Source: CAWCAW01 sp963793645 (GTDB lineage: Bacteria > Actinomycetota > Acidimicrobiia > Acidimicrobiales > UBA8190). From it: 64,000 nt of DNA. Shown piece by piece: positions 24,832 to 34,243 of this stretch (within the stretch, counting starts at the first letter, position 1; each line of letters opens with the position of its first letter). The stretch is from contig CAWCAW010000010.1 in assembly GCA_963793645.1 (NCBI GenBank), forward strand, positions 248,001-312,000, read 5' to 3'. The notes below the pieces were generated by a model. It searched no databases. It saw nothing but the letters and a program-made list of their open reading frames with translations, and was not told the DNA's origin. A program made the translations under genes and the position numbers.

Positions 24832-26412
24832 ATGAATCGAACGCGCTGGCACCTTGACGCGTTCGATTCGTCCGTGCTCGCCGCGTTCCTGTTGCTGTCG
24901 GTGTTGACGGTGTGGACGCTGATGGCGAAACAGTCTCCCCAGCAGCTGTGGACAGGTACCAACGGGCCTTACATCGGCGACCAAATGCAGTACTTAGGGT
25001 GGATCCGAGACTCGGCTCGCCATGTGCTCATCGGTAATCCGTTTCGTACTACCCAAAGCCCAAACGATTACCTCCATCCGGGCCTGGCCATATCGGGCCT
25101 TTTGGTCCGCCTCGGCGTCAGCGCGTGGCTCTCCTATCTGCTGTGGGTTCCGGTCGCCGCACTGGCACTCTTCGCGGCGGCCCGGGTCTATGTGCGACGG
25201 CTGATTACGGGAACGGCCAAACGACGGTGCGCCTTAACCCTCTGCCTTTTCTACATCTCACCGATGGCCGAGTTGGCCGCTCGATTTCACTGGAGCCAAC
25301 TGTTGCTCATGCAGTCGCTCGGCTTGACCATGTGGCCCGTCTCTTACCTGTGGGGCTATCCCTTTACCGCCGTCACCGTCGCCCTGATGCTCATCGCGTT
25401 CATTACTTATGAGCGAGATCGCAACGACGGTCGCGTCCGACCGTGGGCACCTGCCTGCGCCCTGTTCTGCGCATGGCTCCAACCTTGGCAAGGGGCAATC
25501 GTCATCTTGGTCGTGGTGGCATCCGAAGCGCTGCTCTGGCTCCGCCAACGACAAACGCCGCCACTAATCCTCGCTTCCACCACGGTCGGAGCCGGCATAA
25601 TCCCGCTCGGCTACTACTTTTTGCTGAGTCACCTTGATTCCTCGTGGGCCCTGTCGGGACGAGTCAACTTTGCGCAGGTGCTCCCATCCACAGATATTCT
25701 CCTCAGCGTGGTCCCACTTGGTGCGGGCGCGGTGCTGGCCTACAGTCGCTCACCGGGTACGTTTCAGGATGTCGCTATCCGCGTGTGGCCATTCGCCGCC
25801 TATGGCCTCTTGCGATTCATTCAGCTCGCCCATGTCGGAACATTCCCAAAGGACTCGCTGCAAGGACTGAGTATCCCGCTGGCGGTCCTGGCTGTGATCG
25901 GTGTCAGTCGCTTACCCCTTGGCCTCCCTTCGGTGGCCAAAGTTGCCCTGGGCAGTGTCGTCGTCTGTGCCCTGCTCGGCCCACCGGTGCTTCGGGAGGT
26001 CAACGCCGCTCGCGCACTGGGAGTACCGACCGTCTTTGGACCCGAGCCCTACCTCATCAATCCTTCTGAGAGCGATGCGCTGCGCTTCTTGAACACGGCC
26101 GCGGGTCCCGGGGCCGTGTTGTCGTCCGTCTATCTTGGGCAGACCGTTCCCGCGGAAACGGGACGCCGCACCTGGGTCGGTATCCTCTCTTGGACACCCA
26201 ATTACAACAAGCGAGTGGTTCTCGCCCAAGAGCTCTTCTCCGGAAACCTCACCGCACCGGCGTCGGTCAACCTCGTGCTTTCGAGCCGAGTTCGACTCCT
26301 GCTCGCCGATTGCACGTCCCAGGCGAATCTCTCGGTTTTGCTCGAACCGATCGTCCAGTCCGTTCATCGTTTTGGCTGTGCCGCCGTGTACACGATACGG
26401 ACGGACAACTAA
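24832..26412 (+). CDS. large polytopic membrane protein (GT-C-like topology)
   Basis: A 526-residue protein from the ATG at 24832 with about ten hydrophobic segments. Early on it carries YIGDQMQYLGWIRDSARHVL, an acidic-loop region after TM1 that recalls the first extracytoplasmic loop of GT-C glycosyltransferases, and NDYLHPGLAISGLL. The C-terminal 130 residues are soluble and would lie outside (ESDALRFLNTAAGPGAVLSS). A role in polyprenyl-sugar transfer or envelope polymer assembly is plausible but unproven. It converges with the second large membrane protein gene (26443-28389), leaving 30 bases between them. Confidence 0.7.
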   Translation: MNRTRWHLDAFDSSVLAAFLLLSVLTVWTLMAKQSPQQLWTGTNGPYIGDQMQYLGWIRDSARHVLIGNPFRTTQSPNDYLHPGLAISGLLVRLGVSAWLSYLLWVPVAALALFAAARVYVRRLITGTAKRRCALTLCLFYISPMAELAARFHWSQLLLMQSLGLTMWPVSYLWGYPFTAVTVALMLIAFITYERDRNDGRVRPWAPACALFCAWLQPWQGAIVILVVVASEALLWLRQRQTPPLILASTTVGAGIIPLGYYFLLSHLDSSWALSGRVNFAQVLPSTDILLSVVPLGAGAVLAYSRSPGTFQDVAIRVWPFAAYGLLRFIQLAHVGTFPKDSLQGLSIPLAVLAVIGVSRLPLGLPSVAKVALGSVVVCALLGPPVLREVNAARALGVPTVFGPEPYLINPSESDALRFLNTAAGPGAVLSSVYLGQTVPAETGRRTWVGILSWTPNYNKRVVLAQELFSGNLTAPASVNLVLSSRVRLLLADCTSQANLSVLLEPIVQSVHRFGCAAVYTIRTDN

Positions 26413-26442
26413 AGCGACGCTCCGTGCCTCGGACTGGGACGA

Positions 26443-28389
26443 CTACCGGTCGCTGACGACAGGCACCTCGAAGAACGAGACCTGCAATCCACTGGTGCCG
26501 CCACCTTGTCCATTGACGGTGAACCGAAAGCGGTTGACTGCTATCGGCTGAAATGGCTCGCTATACCCAAGTGTCGACGCAGGACGGAGCACGTGCAAAT
26601 CAGACGCCGTACCGGCCACAAAGCGCCACGACTCGCTGCCGTCGTTTACGTCCATAAAGATGTTGGGCGGTTTGAACACAGCCTCTTGCGCCTTCCATGA
26701 CAGTCCCAGCGGTAACCGGAACGTTGCCACGACGGCGTCGCCCGCGGGGCCGGTGGGGACATGGACCCACTGGTCGAACCCCGTCGTCACGGTGCGCAGC
26801 GCATGCGTGGTGCCACAGTCGTCAGCACTTCTCTCCAGGAGCTGCCAGGCCGATGCGGCGATGACCTGGCGATAGCGACATTCAATGGCCAGTTGCGTGG
26901 CCGGTGGTTCGAAGGTCGCATTGCGGCCGTCGGCGGGCGGTTGGTCGAGGCGAAGAATGAACCGGGGGGCTGCCGGCGACGCCACGTCGTCGCGATCGAG
27001 GGCATCCAGCGACGACGTATAGGCGCTGTAATCCTGGATGATCGGCAACGGATCAAAGCGGACGCCGGGGTACGCCCACGCCACGGTTTGCTCTCGAGGT
27101 GCGATATCGACTGTGTGACCCCGGATCGAGGCCAAGATCGAGGGCGGAATGTCGTATTGCGTTCGAAGCTCCTGGCGCGAGCGAGCCATCACCTCATCTC
27201 GCTGCCGAGTTGAGCCGATCGCGGTTGCCTCGTGGACGAAATTATGCGCCGCGGCCCAAGGCTGATCGAGCAGCGACGGCACCGCTCCGGCGACGACGCA
27301 TGACACCGCGGTGAGGACGATCAATCCACAGAGTAAGACGGCGGCCCCGAATCGCTTGCCAAAGTCGAAGGCGACTACCACGAGTGGTGCGGCGGCAAAA
27401 TAGATGAGGTCGTGACTCCTGTCGTGACGGACAAATCCCTCTCTGAACAACAGCCAGACGACGCCGACGGTCATCAGGGTGAGGCCCACGCGAGCGCGAC
27501 GTGACGAACCTCGCACGTATGTCACGACCACTGCGGCGATCACCACCGCCACCACCGCGGCCCACCAATAGGTGAAGGTCCGGTTGGGAATGAGGCCGGC
27601 TGGATAGCCGCGATAGGGGTAGTCGTAGGACATGGCGGCTGCGTATCCGTCGGTCACTGCCGCCGAGGATTTGGCAAAGGGGATCAGGTTGTCGACACCG
27701 TTTCCCGTGCCGAACCAGGCCAGGCCAAGGGCAGGCACCGCCCCACCGGCAAGCGCACCCAAGGCTCGCACCCGGTCACGAGGTAGACACGCCAGAGCAA
27801 TGACGAGGATGAGGGCAATGCCCACGCCAAGGCTGACCTTGATGAGTGAGAAGACACTGAGCACGATCCCTAGACCGGCCCATGTCCACACGGACGCCGG
27901 GGGCGACTTGGGCCGGTTGAGGCAAGAGACTGCGATGATGAGGACCACGGCAAGAATGTCTTCGGCAGCCCCGTCACTGGTGGCTACGCACACACCGCCA
28001 ACGACATAAGCGATAAGCACGGCGCACCATAGGGGAAACGTCCGTCGCAATGCCCACACCAACGTTGCGAATAGCGCCGTGGAAAAGAGCAGCGCGTAGA
28101 CGAAGGCCGCCAATGCCGTCCCGGCATAGTTGAGCTGCTGTGCCGTCAAGAATCCAAGTGGCCCGTAAGTGAAGACAATCCGCGTGCCGAACTCCATGTG
28201 ACGATGGGCTGCCATCTCCAAGACGGATCGCCAGGATCCATCGGTGCCGATGGCGACGACCAAGTTCGCCGCAGAGAATGACCAGGTCAGCACGGCAAGG
28301 ACAAGCCCGAGGACAACGTTGCTGGCTGTGTCCGTGATCCGTTGACGGCGCTGCTCTCCGGCGAGTGGCTCGGGGGGCGAATGCATCAA
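26443..28389 (-). CDS. large polytopic membrane protein with extracytoplasmic C-terminal domain
   Basis: A 648-residue protein. The first 385 residues hold about ten TM segments. The last 250 form a soluble region (ASIRGHTVDIAPREQTVAWA, SSLDALDRDDVASPAAPRFI, ending GLQVSFFEVP) with a beta-sandwich look. A first loop with EMAAHRHMEFGTRIVFTYGP contains charged residues in the position of GT-C active-site loops, but no family signature is certain. It is likely part of envelope glycan or lipid-linked sugar metabolism together with the neighbouring gene at 24832. The start ATG at 28389 is followed by a second ATG. Confidence 0.7.
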   Translation of the reverse strand: MMHSPPEPLAGEQRRQRITDTASNVVLGLVLAVLTWSFSAANLVVAIGTDGSWRSVLEMAAHRHMEFGTRIVFTYGPLGFLTAQQLNYAGTALAAFVYALLFSTALFATLVWALRRTFPLWCAVLIAYVVGGVCVATSDGAAEDILAVVLIIAVSCLNRPKSPPASVWTWAGLGIVLSVFSLIKVSLGVGIALILVIALACLPRDRVRALGALAGGAVPALGLAWFGTGNGVDNLIPFAKSSAAVTDGYAAAMSYDYPYRGYPAGLIPNRTFTYWWAAVVAVVIAAVVVTYVRGSSRRARVGLTLMTVGVVWLLFREGFVRHDRSHDLIYFAAAPLVVVAFDFGKRFGAAVLLCGLIVLTAVSCVVAGAVPSLLDQPWAAAHNFVHEATAIGSTRQRDEVMARSRQELRTQYDIPPSILASIRGHTVDIAPREQTVAWAYPGVRFDPLPIIQDYSAYTSSLDALDRDDVASPAAPRFILRLDQPPADGRNATFEPPATQLAIECRYRQVIAASAWQLLERSADDCGTTHALRTVTTGFDQWVHVPTGPAGDAVVATFRLPLGLSWKAQEAVFKPPNIFMDVNDGSESWRFVAGTASDLHVLRPASTLGYSEPFQPIAVNRFRFTVNGQGGGTSGLQVSFFEVPVVSDR

Positions 28390-28485
28390 TCAGCGTGGCA
28401 ACGTGGAATCCGAACAGGCCCGGCACCACCGGCGGGAGGCATCACGTTCACTCCCCTCCCCCCGACCGCGTCGGATACAGGCCGG

Positions 28486-28851
28486 TCAGACGTTGCGCTC
28501 TTCGGTGCTTCTTTGGACGGAGATATGACCCTTCTTCGACTTCTTCCGGTGATGGTGGCCGTGATGCTTCTTGACCGAAGTCAAGGCTGCCGTCGTGACC
28601 GTCGTGACCGTTGTGGATGGCGTGGATGGCGTGGTTGTTGAGATGGTGGATGCCGTCGAACTCGCCGATGTCGTCGCCGTAGACGTGGGCACACGAGACA
28701 TAGGCCGTGCCTTGAGCGGGACCGGCAACGTCGTTGCGATGGTAGTCGGGGTCTTCGTCTTTTGAAGTCCTTGAGTCGGAGTCGTCCCGCCCGAACAGCT
28801 CGCAGCCGAGGAAATCACGGCCAAAGGCACCAAAAGCCTGAACGTCCTCAT
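28486..28851 (-). CDS. putative small lipoprotein, Thr-rich with His/Lys-rich tail
   Basis: A 121-residue protein. Its ATG at 28851 is preceded directly by a long G-rich run. The N-terminus MRTFRLLVPLAVISSAASCS is a short lipoprotein-type signal with Cys19. Residues 40-90 are Ser/Thr/Pro low complexity. Then comes VKKHHGHHHRKKSKKGH, a cluster of six His and many Lys that could bind metal or the acidic envelope. It lies just downstream of the GH31 gene on the same strand. Another frame covers the same DNA (28448-28879) but lacks a signal peptide and ribosome site. Function unknown. Confidence 0.55.
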   Translation of the reverse strand: MRTFRLLVPLAVISSAASCSGGTTPTQGLQKTKTPTTIATTLPVPLKARPMSRVPTSTATTSASSTASTISTTTPSTPSTTVTTVTTAALTSVKKHHGHHHRKKSKKGHISVQRSTEERNV

Positions 28852-28886
28852 CTCCCCCCCAGTGGTTGCCTATAACCACTGCAAGT

Positions 28887-31808
28887 CTACGACGTGGTCT
28901 GGGGTTCGGTGAGGTCGACCGCCCGGGCCCCCGACACAGCGATGGTGGCTGCGTGATCCGTCGAGAGTGGCGGCGTGGTGATGACGACCGTGTCCGAGCC
29001 CCTCTGGTAGGACCAGCCCGGGGCGCTAGAGCCGGCCGGCTCCGGCGGGAGTGACGTGCCGTTTAACGACACTGAGGATGGTTGCGTCAGGTCGACGACA
29101 TCGACCTCATAGGTCATGGCGTGCGGCTCGCCGGGGTAGTGCCCATGTGCCTCCGCAATCGTCACTGTCGACATGGCGTCCGTAGCTCCCGGGGCGCCGG
29201 CAGAGTCCGTGATCTGTGTCTCGGTGTATTGGCCCTTGGTGTACCCAAGCCCGGTTCCACTGTCGTCGTAGAAGGTAAAGGCTCCCGATGATCCGGAATA
29301 CACCTTCACGTCGAGGTGATTGGGGTGCGAGGTCGGCGTGGCCAGCGGATCCTCAGTGATGATCCCACCGGCTCGGACGAACACAGGCATGCGGTTCAGG
29401 GGCACGGTCATGGTCGCCGTGGTTGGGCCCGTGAAGGTGGCCCCCGTGAAATAGTCCACCCAGCGGCCGGGTGGGAACCAGATGGTGGTCTGGGCTGGAT
29501 CCCCCGGTGATGTCACCGGTGCCACCAGCACGTTGGCCCCGTAGAGGTATTCACCTGGATGCGCATAGGCGTCGGCGTCGCCGGGGTATTGGAGATAGAG
29601 CGGTTGAGAAATCGGCATGCCGTTGAAGTGGGCTTGGGCGGCCAGGGTGTAGGTGTAGGGGATGAGCGCCTCGCGCAAGCGGAGGAACGATTCGGTGATG
29701 GAACGGACCGGCTGGGGGTACTGCCACGGCAACCGTTGTTCGTCGTTGGAATGGAGCCGCAGGATCGGTTGGAACGTGCCGAACTGCACCCACCGGTCAT
29801 ACAGATCAGCAGGATCCTGGGTTGTCTGTGGGGGTGGTCCGAGGAAGCTGCCGACATCGTCGCTCACGTAGGGCTCGCCGATGGTCGCCTCGTCGGGCGT
29901 GAGGGCGACCTCTTGAGCCAATGTGGTCCACGTGCCCCAGGCGTCGCCTGTGAACGCTATGGCCGACGTGTGGTTCGACCAGGGCCCCGCCACGTACACC
30001 CGTTGGGGATTCCCGTTGGAGGACCCGATGCGGCCCAGGAGGAAGCCTCGCTGGCCTGCATTGACCATGTCCTGGGCATAGAGGTGGTCGATCCAGGAAT
30101 CCGGGGTGACCCCAGGCATGGACACCGTCGAGAAGTCACAGCACCAGTCGAGCCAGAAGAACGACACTCCCTGTTTCTGGAGCGGCTGTTGGATGTCGAA
30201 GTTGGACTCCGCTTGGGCGACGGAGCTCCAGTTCCAGATCAAGCAGATCCCCACCATGCAGCTGGACGAGGCCATGGTGTTGCCGGCGACATTTTGGGCC
30301 GTGGTCTCGTCGGGATCGGTGACAGATATTCCGGAGTGGATGTTCAACGTCACCGCAATGCCTTCGGACTTGGCCCACTGCAGGAATTGGGTGGGATGGG
30401 GGAACAGCGACGTATTCCATTCCCACCCGTTCCAGTTGTTGGGCGCCTTCCAGTCGGTGTCGAGGGACAAGGTATTGAGGGGGACGTCATTGGCCTGAAA
30501 GTCGGGGTAGACCGTGCCTTCGATAGCCTGACTCGAGTAGGGCGTGTAGTCCGAGTACCACACGCCAAAGATGTTGCGCGGGAGCAAAGGCGCAGGCCCG
30601 GTCAACTGCGCCAGCGTGCGCAACGCGCCAGTGTAATTGTGGCCGTAGACGAAGAGATAGCCATCCTCGACGTCTCCATTCCTGGCGCGCGGTGCGATCC
30701 ATCCCGCCTTCGTCCACACGTCGCTCTGCGTATCGTCAAGCAAGCGCCACCCGGCTTGGTCAAGCAGGCCATCGGTGTGGAGCGGCTCGAACGTGTTGGC
30801 GCAGGTGGCGCCGGCGGTGCCGGGTGCGCACGTTGGCTCCGATGCGTACGTAAAGGTGTCGAATCCACGTACCCAACCTCCCAAGGGGCTCGTCTGCGGC
30901 ATCATCGGTGTCGGGGCGTCGGCACCTCCGACCGACAGGGTGTCGATGTCGAGATTGCATCCGGGAGCCGCCACGCAACGAACCTCGACCGACGAGCCGC
31001 TTTTCAGCACCGCCGTGGTCGTCACGGTCGACCACGGCTGACTACGCGATGTCGCGGGCAGCGCCAAGGAGGACGCCACGATGCCGTCGACGAGAACATC
31101 AATGGCTGGTGCCGCATGCGCCGTGGATGAGCCAAGTACGTCGGAGTATCGGATGGAGAGCCGGGCCTGGGCACGCGGAGCCCCCAAGACGGTCCACCGT
31201 GCGCTGGCACCTTTGGGAGAAAGGTTGATGTACCCGGCGCTGCTTTGATAGCCACTTTGACCCCATTTGAGCCCCGCCCCGTGCTGCAGCACGGCCGCGC
31301 CGGCTTGGCATGTCTCGTCGAAGGTGCACTCCCAATCCCAGGTGGGGTGCACGTTCACGTTCTGCGTGCCTTCCGCGTACTGCACCGATGTGTTGGCCGG
31401 CGTGAATGGGCCCGATCCGACCCGGTAGCGAAGGGTGGCTCGGCTGGTTCGAAGTGTGAGCCACCCTGCTGTGATGCGCGCGCTGTAGGTAGGCACCGGC
31501 ATCCGACGGTTGAGAGCGTTGACGGTCGGTGTGTTCTCGAAGTGGCCGGAAGGGGCGTACTCGAGGCGCAAGAGGGTGGCGCTCAGAACCTCGATGCGAG
31601 CATCTCCCATGCGCACTACGGCAGTCTTGTGCGCCACGCCATTCGCCATATCCACGTGCGTCGCCAGGTCGACAGGAGCCGTATCGGTTCTCGATGGTCC
31701 CGAGTGCCGCGTGAGAGTCACAAACAGTACGACGGCGAGCACGATGGCCACCGCAAACGTAATCAGGAAAAGGCGGACCCTCGAGCGTCTTCGACGGGGA
31801 CTGTCCAT
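28887..31808 (-). CDS. membrane-anchored glycoside hydrolase family 31 enzyme
   Basis: A 973-residue protein with an N-terminal membrane anchor (SPRRRRSRVRLFLITFAVAI). I chose the ATG at 31808 because it puts this anchor at the N-terminus; in-frame starts up to 31895 exist. An N-terminal beta-sandwich is followed by a carbohydrate-binding-like insert (ASARWTVLGAPRAQARLSIR). The GH31 TIM barrel holds WYSDYTPYSS, LDTDWKAPNNWNGWEW, the nucleophile region FFWLDWCCDFS (Asp at about residue 550) and the acid/base region FTGDAWGTWTTLAQ (about 620). The C-terminal beta domains carry WVDYFTGATF. It acts outside the membrane on an alpha-glycoside (alpha-glucoside or alpha-xyloside likely). The short lipoprotein gene follows. 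Confidence 0.87.
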   Translation of the reverse strand: MDSPRRRRSRVRLFLITFAVAIVLAVVLFVTLTRHSGPSRTDTAPVDLATHVDMANGVAHKTAVVRMGDARIEVLSATLLRLEYAPSGHFENTPTVNALNRRMPVPTYSARITAGWLTLRTSRATLRYRVGSGPFTPANTSVQYAEGTQNVNVHPTWDWECTFDETCQAGAAVLQHGAGLKWGQSGYQSSAGYINLSPKGASARWTVLGAPRAQARLSIRYSDVLGSSTAHAAPAIDVLVDGIVASSLALPATSRSQPWSTVTTTAVLKSGSSVEVRCVAAPGCNLDIDTLSVGGADAPTPMMPQTSPLGGWVRGFDTFTYASEPTCAPGTAGATCANTFEPLHTDGLLDQAGWRLLDDTQSDVWTKAGWIAPRARNGDVEDGYLFVYGHNYTGALRTLAQLTGPAPLLPRNIFGVWYSDYTPYSSQAIEGTVYPDFQANDVPLNTLSLDTDWKAPNNWNGWEWNTSLFPHPTQFLQWAKSEGIAVTLNIHSGISVTDPDETTAQNVAGNTMASSSCMVGICLIWNWSSVAQAESNFDIQQPLQKQGVSFFWLDWCCDFSTVSMPGVTPDSWIDHLYAQDMVNAGQRGFLLGRIGSSNGNPQRVYVAGPWSNHTSAIAFTGDAWGTWTTLAQEVALTPDEATIGEPYVSDDVGSFLGPPPQTTQDPADLYDRWVQFGTFQPILRLHSNDEQRLPWQYPQPVRSITESFLRLREALIPYTYTLAAQAHFNGMPISQPLYLQYPGDADAYAHPGEYLYGANVLVAPVTSPGDPAQTTIWFPPGRWVDYFTGATFTGPTTATMTVPLNRMPVFVRAGGIITEDPLATPTSHPNHLDVKVYSGSSGAFTFYDDSGTGLGYTKGQYTETQITDSAGAPGATDAMSTVTIAEAHGHYPGEPHAMTYEVDVVDLTQPSSVSLNGTSLPPEPAGSSAPGWSYQRGSDTVVITTPPLSTDHAATIAVSGARAVDLTEPQTTS

Positions 31809-31934
31809 GGGCGGGGCACTCACCGCCGCCACGTTACTTTCACGGAGGTGTGGTCTGGAGTGTGGGTTGGCGGCTGTCGGCCGTGCGGCTGTCATCGTCG
31901 TGATTCGGAGCCAGATTTGACCTAAGTTTTAGAC

Positions 31935-32381
31935 ATGACAATTCAAGGTGAGTACGAACCCAGCGCATGGGACTGGGTCCGGGAGCAGGTCGAAAAGTAC
32001 GAAGGATCAGGTGGCCACGAGGGAACGACTTTGTTCGACACGGGCATGCCGGTAGTCATCTTGACGATGCACGGCCAACGAAGCGGAAAGGTCCGCAAGG
32101 CACCGGTCATGCGCGTCGAGCACGGAGGTGAGTACGTCATCGTTGCTTCCAAGGGTGGAGACCCTAAGGATCCTGGCTGGTATTTCAACCTGAAATCCGC
32201 CCCCGACAACGTGCGGTTGCAAGATGGCCCCGACGTCTTCGACGTGAGCGTCAGGGAAGTCGATGGCGAGGAACGTGCTGAGCTGTGGAAGCGAGCGGTG
32301 GCCGCCTACCCCCCGTATGCCGAATACCAGGCGAACACCGAGCGCCAAATCCCGGTTTTGCTGGCGACGAGGAAACCCTGA
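31935..32381 (+). CDS. deazaflavin (F420)-dependent nitroreductase-family protein
   Basis: A 148-residue protein of the Ddn/FDOR split-barrel family: WDWVREQVEKYEGSGG at the N-terminus, VVILTMHGQRSGKVRKAPVM with the R-x-G-K-x-R-K-x-P phosphate-binding motif for F420, YVIVASKGGDPKDPGWYFNL, and WKRAVAAYPPYAEYQ with the aromatic C-terminal helix. Members reduce quinones or nitro compounds with F420H2 at the membrane. F420 use in the host is inferred from this gene. It is divergent from the GH31 gene, and its 3' end faces the ctaG-like gene. Confidence 0.9.
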   Translation: MTIQGEYEPSAWDWVREQVEKYEGSGGHEGTTLFDTGMPVVILTMHGQRSGKVRKAPVMRVEHGGEYVIVASKGGDPKDPGWYFNLKSAPDNVRLQDGPDVFDVSVREVDGEERAELWKRAVAAYPPYAEYQANTERQIPVLLATRKP

Positions 32382-32435
32382 GAATACTGACGCTTTAGCC
32401 AGCGGGGATGGCCGGTGGCGCCTTGCCGCCTCCAA

Positions 32436-33428
32436 TTAAACGCCAAGTTCTGTGGGCGACGAGGCGCCGATGCCGAGCATTTCTGGTTGCTTGCCGGCCT
32501 TCGCCATCCATGCCGCTTCCCACGCCGTCGCCCGTGGGCGAGCTATAACGCGTTCGCCGCTTCGATCCGGTCCCCTTTGCGCAGTCGACGTCAAACGGGA
32601 TGCTTGTGCATCGGCCCGGATGCCGGCGCGCTCTTCGGATCGCACCCATTGGATGAAGATGGGCACCAGGCCCACAAACGTAGCCACCTCTGCCGAAGAC
32701 CACAGCAGCCCCGCTCCGGCATGTGTGCTGGCGACGGTGTACATCGACGCCGCCGGCTTCGAGGAGCCGAGGAGGGCAACGCCGAGAAATGTCTCGACAC
32801 CGGAGCCTATGAGCAGAGTCAACAAGCGGATGCCATATGACATCTTCCAGTGGACCATCGGGTCGATGCCGACCAGTGGCCACCAAAACAGCAGACCACC
32901 CATCAGAAACAGAACGTTGAAGGCATCCATGAGGGCCATGTGATTCATGGCCACATTGATAAGCGGTGAGAGGAAGAAGGCGAACATTGTCCCGAAGTAC
33001 AAGGACCAGACGGTGATGGGATGGGTGAGCACGGCGAAGGGCCGCGACCGCAGCACGGCCAGCCAACGCGTCTTGATTCGGCGGCTGGCCGTCTGGAGCA
33101 GCAGTGTCGACGGAGCGCCCAAGGCGAGCAGCGGCGGTGCGATGATCATCAGCAAGAGGTGTTGAACGACGTGTGCCTGGAAATAGAACATCGTCATGGA
33201 GGCCACCGGCGACTGCAGCGCAAGGTCGACAGCGACCAGGCCGGCCAAGAACGAGGCGGTGCGGATACCCTTCCAGCGTCTTCCACGCATGGCAAGGTTC
33301 CAGTCAGCGCGAAGATACCACCAGCCGACGAGGATGAGCACCGCCAAAACCACCAGCGGGAACGGACTCCACTCCCACCGCGTCAGCACGTTATGCAGGG
33401 TGAAACCAACGGGCCGCATCGCCGGCAT
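32436..33428 (-). CDS. ctaG: cytochrome c oxidase assembly protein of the CtaG (caa3) family
   Basis: A 330-residue protein with about seven TM helices. It shows the CtaG/YtkA-type features FLAGLVAVDLALQSPVASMT, FQAHVVQHLLLMIIAPPLLA with paired His residues, LGAPSTLLL, FLSPLINVAMNHMALMDAFN and LLFWWPLVGIDP. CtaG-type proteins help insert copper into cytochrome c oxidase. The extra 50-residue C-terminal tail is polar and variable. It lies next to an ECF sigma gene and a SCO1-containing fusion, which supports an oxidase/copper theme for the neighbourhood. The ATG at 33428 has a second ATG three codons on. Confidence 0.87.
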   Translation of the reverse strand: MPAMRPVGFTLHNVLTRWEWSPFPLVVLAVLILVGWWYLRADWNLAMRGRRWKGIRTASFLAGLVAVDLALQSPVASMTMFYFQAHVVQHLLLMIIAPPLLALGAPSTLLLQTASRRIKTRWLAVLRSRPFAVLTHPITVWSLYFGTMFAFFLSPLINVAMNHMALMDAFNVLFLMGGLLFWWPLVGIDPMVHWKMSYGIRLLTLLIGSGVETFLGVALLGSSKPAASMYTVASTHAGAGLLWSSAEVATFVGLVPIFIQWVRSEERAGIRADAQASRLTSTAQRGPDRSGERVIARPRATAWEAAWMAKAGKQPEMLGIGASSPTELGV

Positions 33429-33504
33429 CGATCAAGCCCTTCCTACGCGCACCGACCCGACCGGCAGTGCTCGGAGTCGAGTATGCGATCCCACGGCCAT
33501 AACC

Positions 33505-34101
33505 CTATCGGCCGTCCATCCCGGCCATAGTGGCTGTCTGATCAACCTCCGTCACGGGATCAATGTCCGTCACAAGCGGCGGGGTCTGGAAAGGCCGGGC
33601 TCCGGTCCACGAGGCGAGCAGGTCCTGGCGTGCCCGAGCGACCCGGGATCGGACGGTGCCGACTGCACAGCCGCAAACCTGGGCCGTCTCCGCATACGAG
33701 AGCCCGAAAACCTGGGTGAGGATCAGCGCCATGCGCCGGTCGTCGTCGAGGCGATCGACGAGGACGCTCAAGTCGGTCCACGTCTGACCGTCCGATACCT
33801 GCGTTGGTAGGCAGACTCGCTGTTCGAGCGCCTTGAGACCACGCGTGCGTTTGGCCAGGCCTAATGCAGTGCGACGAGCGATGACGAAGAGCCACGTCCG
33901 AGCGGACGAATCCCCCCGGAACCCGGCCAGCGCCCGCCACGCCGCCAGGTACGTCTCCTGGGTGGCGTCATCGGCTTCAGTGGGGCCGACAAGGTAAGAG
34001 CAAAATCGCCAGATCTCCGCTTGTGACTTGGAAACGAAAGCGGCAAAGGCGTGCTCATTTCCCTTCCGAGCTTCGCCCAGGAGTTCGCTCAGCTCATCCA
34101 C
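33505..34101 (-). CDS. ECF RNA polymerase sigma factor
   Basis: A 198-residue protein starting at the GTG at 34101. The open frame continues to 34290 but is Pro-rich and overlaps the divergent gene. Region 2: HAFAAFVSKSQAEIWRFCSY, then ADDATQETYLAAWRALAGFR. Region 4: RRMALILTQVFGLSYAETAQ with VCGCAVGTVRSRVARARQDL. It is transcribed away from the SCO-fusion/lipoprotein/zinc-finger anti-sigma genes at 34244-37757, a divergent layout often seen for an ECF factor and its regulon. The ZAS protein encoded at 37323 is the likely anti-sigma partner. GGAACT at 34152 in the shared spacer looks like an ECF -35 element, but no well-spaced -10 is clear. Confidence 0.87.
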   Translation of the reverse strand: MDELSELLGEARKGNEHAFAAFVSKSQAEIWRFCSYLVGPTEADDATQETYLAAWRALAGFRGDSSARTWLFVIARRTALGLAKRTRGLKALEQRVCLPTQVSDGQTWTDLSVLVDRLDDDRRMALILTQVFGLSYAETAQVCGCAVGTVRSRVARARQDLLASWTGARPFQTPPLVTDIDPVTEVDQTATMAGMDGR

Positions 34102-34243
34102 CGGCGCTAACGGTAACGGCAAGCATGAGCAGGAGGCAATCTGAGGTCTTGGGAACTTTCGGGGCTCGACGGACCACTTCCCAGGTGGTGGGTGCCGGGG
34201 CGACCGATACCCAACGCCACGAACGACATTGGAAGGAGTGCCC

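Noticed and set aside
28448..28879. 143-codon minus-strand frame over the small lipoprotein
   Set aside because: It lacks a signal peptide and ribosome site. The overlapping frame at 28486-28851 has both, so only that one was kept.
29559..31130. 523-codon open frame on the plus strand
   Set aside because: It lies wholly inside the GH31 gene on the other strand and has no recognisable domain or ribosome site.
34102..34243. Sigma-dependent promoter with GGAACT at 34152
   Set aside because: No matching -10 at the usual 15-17 base spacing is visible on either strand, so I do not list it as a promoter.
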